DNA of 64,000 nucleotides from Labyrinthula sp. Ha (Eukaryota > Sar > Bigyra > Labyrinthulida > Labyrinthulaceae): the NCBI GenBank assembly GCA_015227615.1, contig JAALGZ010000008.1, positions 1 through 64,000 on the forward strand, given 5' to 3'. Position 1 is the first letter of the stretch. Each line of letters opens with the position of its first letter. Below are positions 59,701-64,000 of this stretch, one piece after another. Under the pieces are notes generated by a model. It was given only the letters and a program-made list of their open reading frames with translations. It was not told the origin of the DNA and searched no databases. Position numbers and translations under genes: made by a program.

Positions 59701-62700
59701 TTTTCGTATGAAACAGAAGGTGCTAAAACTGGTTTTGCCCAGATGCGGCTATAAGCCAAAAAAAATTTTTAAGGAAAAAGATATATAGGATATTCAAAGT
59801 GGTGTGAAGTCTCACAAAATTATCCCTTCCAGGTAAAAAAGCAGTCAATGTTCACGAAACGCTCAGATTATTGCTTCAACACAAAATATGTTAAATGCTT
59901 GGGGATGTTTCTATTACACTCCAATCGGAACAGAAAATTTTCCATCTTAATATTGAATACACTTTTTATTTCAAAAAGACTTATTGGAATTTTTTTTGGA
60001 AATACATTAACTTTTCTGAAAAAAGTGAGACATCGTGATGATCGTTGGGGCAAAGAACAAGTTAACAATATTCCTCCAAAGTGTTTATATGTGAAGTAGA
60101 TTAACTATAGCTTAAGCTTAGGTTTTAAATATGTTTTCTCGATGACTGTTTCAGTTTAAAGAAGTTATGTTGCTCTATCCTTCTATGAAATATATAGTTT
60201 TCTTCTGATGTAGAAGCATTACTGTATAGGGGGCTGTTTTGCAGCAGTTTGTATTACACAGATATGTTCATATAAATGAGATCTTTATCAAAGTGCGGGA
60301 TTTCAAGAATAAAATAAAGTTTGATGAGTAATATAACGACCTATTTAACTTTAAGTTTAACTTTTTCTTGTTTTCTTGCTTAAATAATATACACAACATG
60401 AACCATGCATTAATGCAGCACTGGACACCGTGTATTACACATATTTATAATACTTACTCCCCCTTGTTTAAATGAGACTAGGAAAGAAAAAGTCTATTTT
60501 CAGAGAAAAACAAACTAAAACAAAATTTCTCATTTAAATTAATAAGTATACTTCTGGTTCGTACAGTAAAATTCATCTTCTTTCACGAAAGGTAGAAACC
60601 AGTGGGACTGTCTAAGGGTTAAACTTTTTACTCGCTAATGACAAGAATCAGGAAAACTCTTTAATTAGCATATAGTATAGAAAAATAAAATTTCAGGGAA
60701 AAATTCGAAACTCGAATTAGTTGCATATAATTTGAGGAATTCTATAAGAGTATCCTAAGCACGGGCTTAAAGTAGATGGGGGTAGAATCTTTTAATTTCA
60801 CCAACGTATTCCATAGAAAACCAATTGAACAGCTATGTCTGATGGGTTTAACCTATATTTTCTTTATTTTGGTTTAAATATTTTGCTTGACATATCAGGA
60901 CTATCTCTTGAATATAATGGTAATTAAGTTTTTCTAGTCATAAAATATTGAAACTGATTCTATTGAGCTTTATGGCATTAGAAAACATGAGCTATATGAT
61001 ACAACAACGTAGTATAATTGAACAAATGGATATTTAAACCACTATTCTCGTGTATTATTTTTTATATTCAATTATTTATACTTTCCTTACATAATGAATA
61101 CATCAAAGAGTGTCATATAAACTCAAATTAATATTAGTAATCTAAGATCTTATAGGCTGTAGTTAAGAGTTAAGCAGGAGGTATCGTACTACATTTTCAA
61201 ATCCACCTGTGCGTGTCTCTCTTAAATTGGGGTTAATTTATCGTTTAAGAGATAATCAAACGATCTCATGCAATAGTGTCTCAAAACAAACTGCGGAGTA
61301 TAAGTACATGCCACTACTGATTTGATTGTGTCAGTTTATCTGATGTAGTCATCTATCAGATCAGACCCAAAAAAAATGTCCATAATATGAATCCAAATTG
61401 ACAAATTACTTAGGAAATAACGGAAAGGGGTTGGATTTCTGTGACATATTATACCAAAGATTTCAGTTACTAAAAAGGTGCGAGAATTTAATTTTAATTT
61501 AATTCAGATACAGTGTTTGAGTTTTTTCCTAGTTTCCTGCTGTTATTCATCATATTGTGCATTATAATTGACGTTTATGAAGAGACCCAGACACAGTATT
61601 TACAATTGGCTGTCCAACTACCTGATAAGATTCAAAGTCACTTAAATTACACTTTATAGGTGTATAGGAGGGCCAACGAATATTTTTTGAATTATGTTCC
61701 CGTGGGTTTGGAGTATTATTGCTTTGTTTCCATCATTTTTATGTGCAGTTTAGTATAAATGATGTGTAGTTATAAGATAGGAATATTCCTATGGCTTAGA
61801 TAGATTATATACCAATAGCACTGGTTCAAGGGAAAGGGGCAGATCTCATAGACCTGCAGGTTCTCTTCCAGCTAGTTATCTGTACCCGAATTATGAGGAA
61901 ATGTGTGTTCTTACAGGTATGTTCAGGTGGATCCAACATTAAAACCTATCTCGTCATTAATCCAAAGTAAAACTTCTAGTCATTGCTATTGTCTTTCTTC
62001 TAATTTTACTAGGGCATTGATATTGCTGCCTTTAGAGTTGTGAAATTTCGCTTTATACATAGTTATTTGTTTGTATTTGGATTTGAAATGGATGAACTGG
62101 TATGATGAAAAGCTGGTTGAGTGTTTTATGCATGTTTCTCTCTTTCGGCTTTCAGATTTCACTTTCATATCGTATATTGAGAATTGCCAGCACATTTATA
62201 ATATTTTTTTATAGTCAGAGTAAAAATATTATTAGTAGTATCTCCTTCATTTGTACCAGGACATCACTGCAAGTTTTCCCAAGGATGAAGTAACTTCAGA
62301 GTATCAAATGGTGTTATTTTCTGGATTCTGAGCGATCGGTAGATTTTGATGCATTTAACCCCTCCCATTTGGCACCCATGTTTTCTTTCGCCGAAATATT
62401 AATATGTAGTTTAGGGGTTCTAGCTGTTTCGATTCTTGTAATACCCTTTTAAGCCACAGAACTACTATACCAGGTTCAAGGCACTACATGCTATATCCTA
62501 CGTCCTTGTGTTTTAATGGAAATTTCCGGGAACACGAAGCACATGCGTCTATTGTTACCAGTTGCCGAAATAAAGTGTTTGAAACATCGTTTTCATTTCT
62601 TATTCAGAAATCTCCGCAAGATATAAGTTCCGTTGTTTTTTATTAGGTCAAACAGCTGTGGATATTCTTATTCATATAGACTAAATGATTCCACGATATT

Positions 62701-64000
62701 TATTTTTCTTGTTTTAGGACACAGAAGTCCTAAGCGAATCTAAGGATTCTTTGGAATATGCATTATGGCTCAAGAAAATTCAGGTTTATCTTCTTCCCCA
62801 CCCTATATAGTAAAGAATTCAGTTTAAAAACAAGTAACATTAAGGGGAATATTGAGTTTCCTCACAACATGTGTTCATTTCCTTCAAAAGATCATTAATA
62901 CATTTTCCTCTCTTAACCCGAACTACATCATACTTGCGAAGATATGCAATTGTGAGAATCAAGTTAACTGGAAGTTATCTTCTGTTTAAGCTATAAGTAA
63001 ACAACTGATGGTAACAAGAGTTTATCAGCTTTTCTAAAGTTTATTAAAATCCAGGATAGTTTAATGTTTTAAATTGACAGGTTTTGTTAAGGTTTAACAG
63101 AGATTGGGGGTTTTGCCTTATGTCTATATTATATATAAATCCAAACTTATAGCAACACATTCTTCTTTCGGAGGCATTTATCAATCTGTTGTTTTTAGTT
63201 TAGTAAAAATAGTATAAGAAATACTTAGTAACGCTATGAGTACAGATGAATAGAACTTGCTGGTTTACCCTCTTGTAAAGGAATTTAATATATCGACTTA
63301 AGAGAAAAATAAACCCTTCCTTCAATAATCTTGGGTCCAGTAGAAAATCTTCTGTGAGTTGATGCAAATATTCCCTGAACAACTTATTATTTCTTAGGAT
63401 TATGGCTGGGGTCTCACCAGATCCAGAGGACACTAACTTTTTTAAGGTTTAGGTGTTTCTTGGGGTGCGATTAGTGCCAGAGGAGATGTGTTTCGACCTT
63501 CGATAGTAGCTTTAGGAATAACCAGTTCAAGTTCCATGATGGTTTTACTTGCTTCTTTGGGCGAGTTGTAGATACTGTTAAAATTTAGTCATCCGTTTTT
63601 CATAATTTATGAAGATTCCATCTTTTGTGATAATGGTGCAATGAGGCCTATGATTCTAACCTATTATCCTTCTGCCTGTGGAAGAGCTACATGGATATTG
63701 TTTCTTGCTATGGTTGTGTCGATGCTTCTTACCTGGAAATCTAGTCATGTTTGTAGTCCTCAAAGGTGTATTTCCTCATCTTTTTCAATATCTTAGTATC
63801 ATTGCTGGTTAAGCTTGTCCATATTCTTCTATTTATTTCAAAGAGTTTATGCTCGTTTACGAGATGCTTCATAAAGTTGCTCAAATGCTACTAGAATGGT
63901 AGAGTTTTGTATTGTCTTTTGGTTGTTACTCTAAATATTTTGAAAACAAGTATAGGATGTTTTTCAATGATATTTATTTCTTGGGATTTAGAAAGTGTTT
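56701..64000. other. Gene-free right flank, 7.3 kb
   Basis: No gene I can support. The frame at 59848-60099 on the plus strand (83 codons, ending RDDRWGKEQVNNIPPKCLYVK) has the most protein-like composition but no known motif. Minus-strand stretches near 61986-62195 and 63200-63600 have long open runs that vaguely recall retroelement polyprotein linkers. The GC-rich palindromes GGGCCATATGGTCC (59329-59342) and GGGTCATGTGGCCC (59405-59418) lie 76 bp apart. Confidence 0.4.

Noticed and set aside
59140-60763. 14-base exact repeat TCCTAAGCACGGGC at about 59140 and 60750
   Set aside because: Exact repeats of this length are expected by chance in 64 kb; the flanks do not match.
62718-62783. A 66-nt exon-like stretch followed by a 27-nt GT...AG string
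   Set aside because: The sequence after the putative intron stops at once in phase, no upstream exon fits the usual intron size, and the peptide only weakly recalls a copia RNase H block.
63200-63600. Long minus-strand open run in the right flank
   Set aside because: No recognisable domain; could be eroded retroelement linker or chance.
1-64000. CRISPR arrays, bacterial operons, rRNA genes
   Set aside because: No regularly spaced direct repeats, no Shine-Dalgarno-led gene strings and no rRNA-like sequence were seen; the introns show the DNA is eukaryotic nuclear.

Overview
This 64 kb window is nuclear DNA of a microbial eukaryote. It is AT-rich and gene-poor, uses the standard stop codons, and carries spliceosomal introns (GT...AG) of only 26-33 nt in its spliced genes. 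I cannot name the lineage. A GnT-I gene beside Golgi-type alpha-1,2-mannosidases argues against a typical fungus. A Shewanella-like phosphatase is most familiar from algae, plants, stramenopiles and some other protists. Blocks of eroded Ty1/copia retrotransposon lie to the right.

Layout. 1-4.0 kb: nothing recognisable. 4.0-8.0 kb: a convergent pair, a large single-pass surface protein (LamG-like plus cadherin-like repeats) and a divergent MOB protein that lacks the family's zinc ligands. 8.0-17.4 kb: gene desert. 17.4-20.6 kb: a Sec14/CRAL-TRIO protein, a basic charged protein, and three small uncertain ORFs. 20.6-24.4 kb: desert. 24.4-36.6 kb: the core of the window, with three GH47 alpha-mannosidase I paralogues (A, B, C), a secreted Shelph-type phosphatase between A and B, and a GT13 N-acetylglucosaminyltransferase I (GnT-I). 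36.6-44.3 kb: desert. 44.3-48.6 kb and about 51.9-56.7 kb: two copia fossils, both on the minus strand, flanking a membrane-anchored LVIVD/choice-of-anchor-B gene at 49.4-51.1 kb. 56.7-64 kb: nothing I can assign.

The core genes form a pathway cluster. GH47 mannosidase I trims Man8-9 to Man5 in the cis-Golgi, and GnT-I then adds the first GlcNAc to Man5, which opens hybrid and complex N-glycan synthesis. GH47-C and GnT-I are divergent, with 96 bp between their start codons, so they probably share a promoter. All four glycan genes are type II membrane proteins. I rebuilt their exons by hand (28 introns); the recovered frames keep the catalytic residues and several exon lengths match exactly between paralogues. 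GH47-C also carries an extra domain in its stem that looks like a LamG/jelly-roll lectin fold. The other five well-supported genes have no introns I can see.
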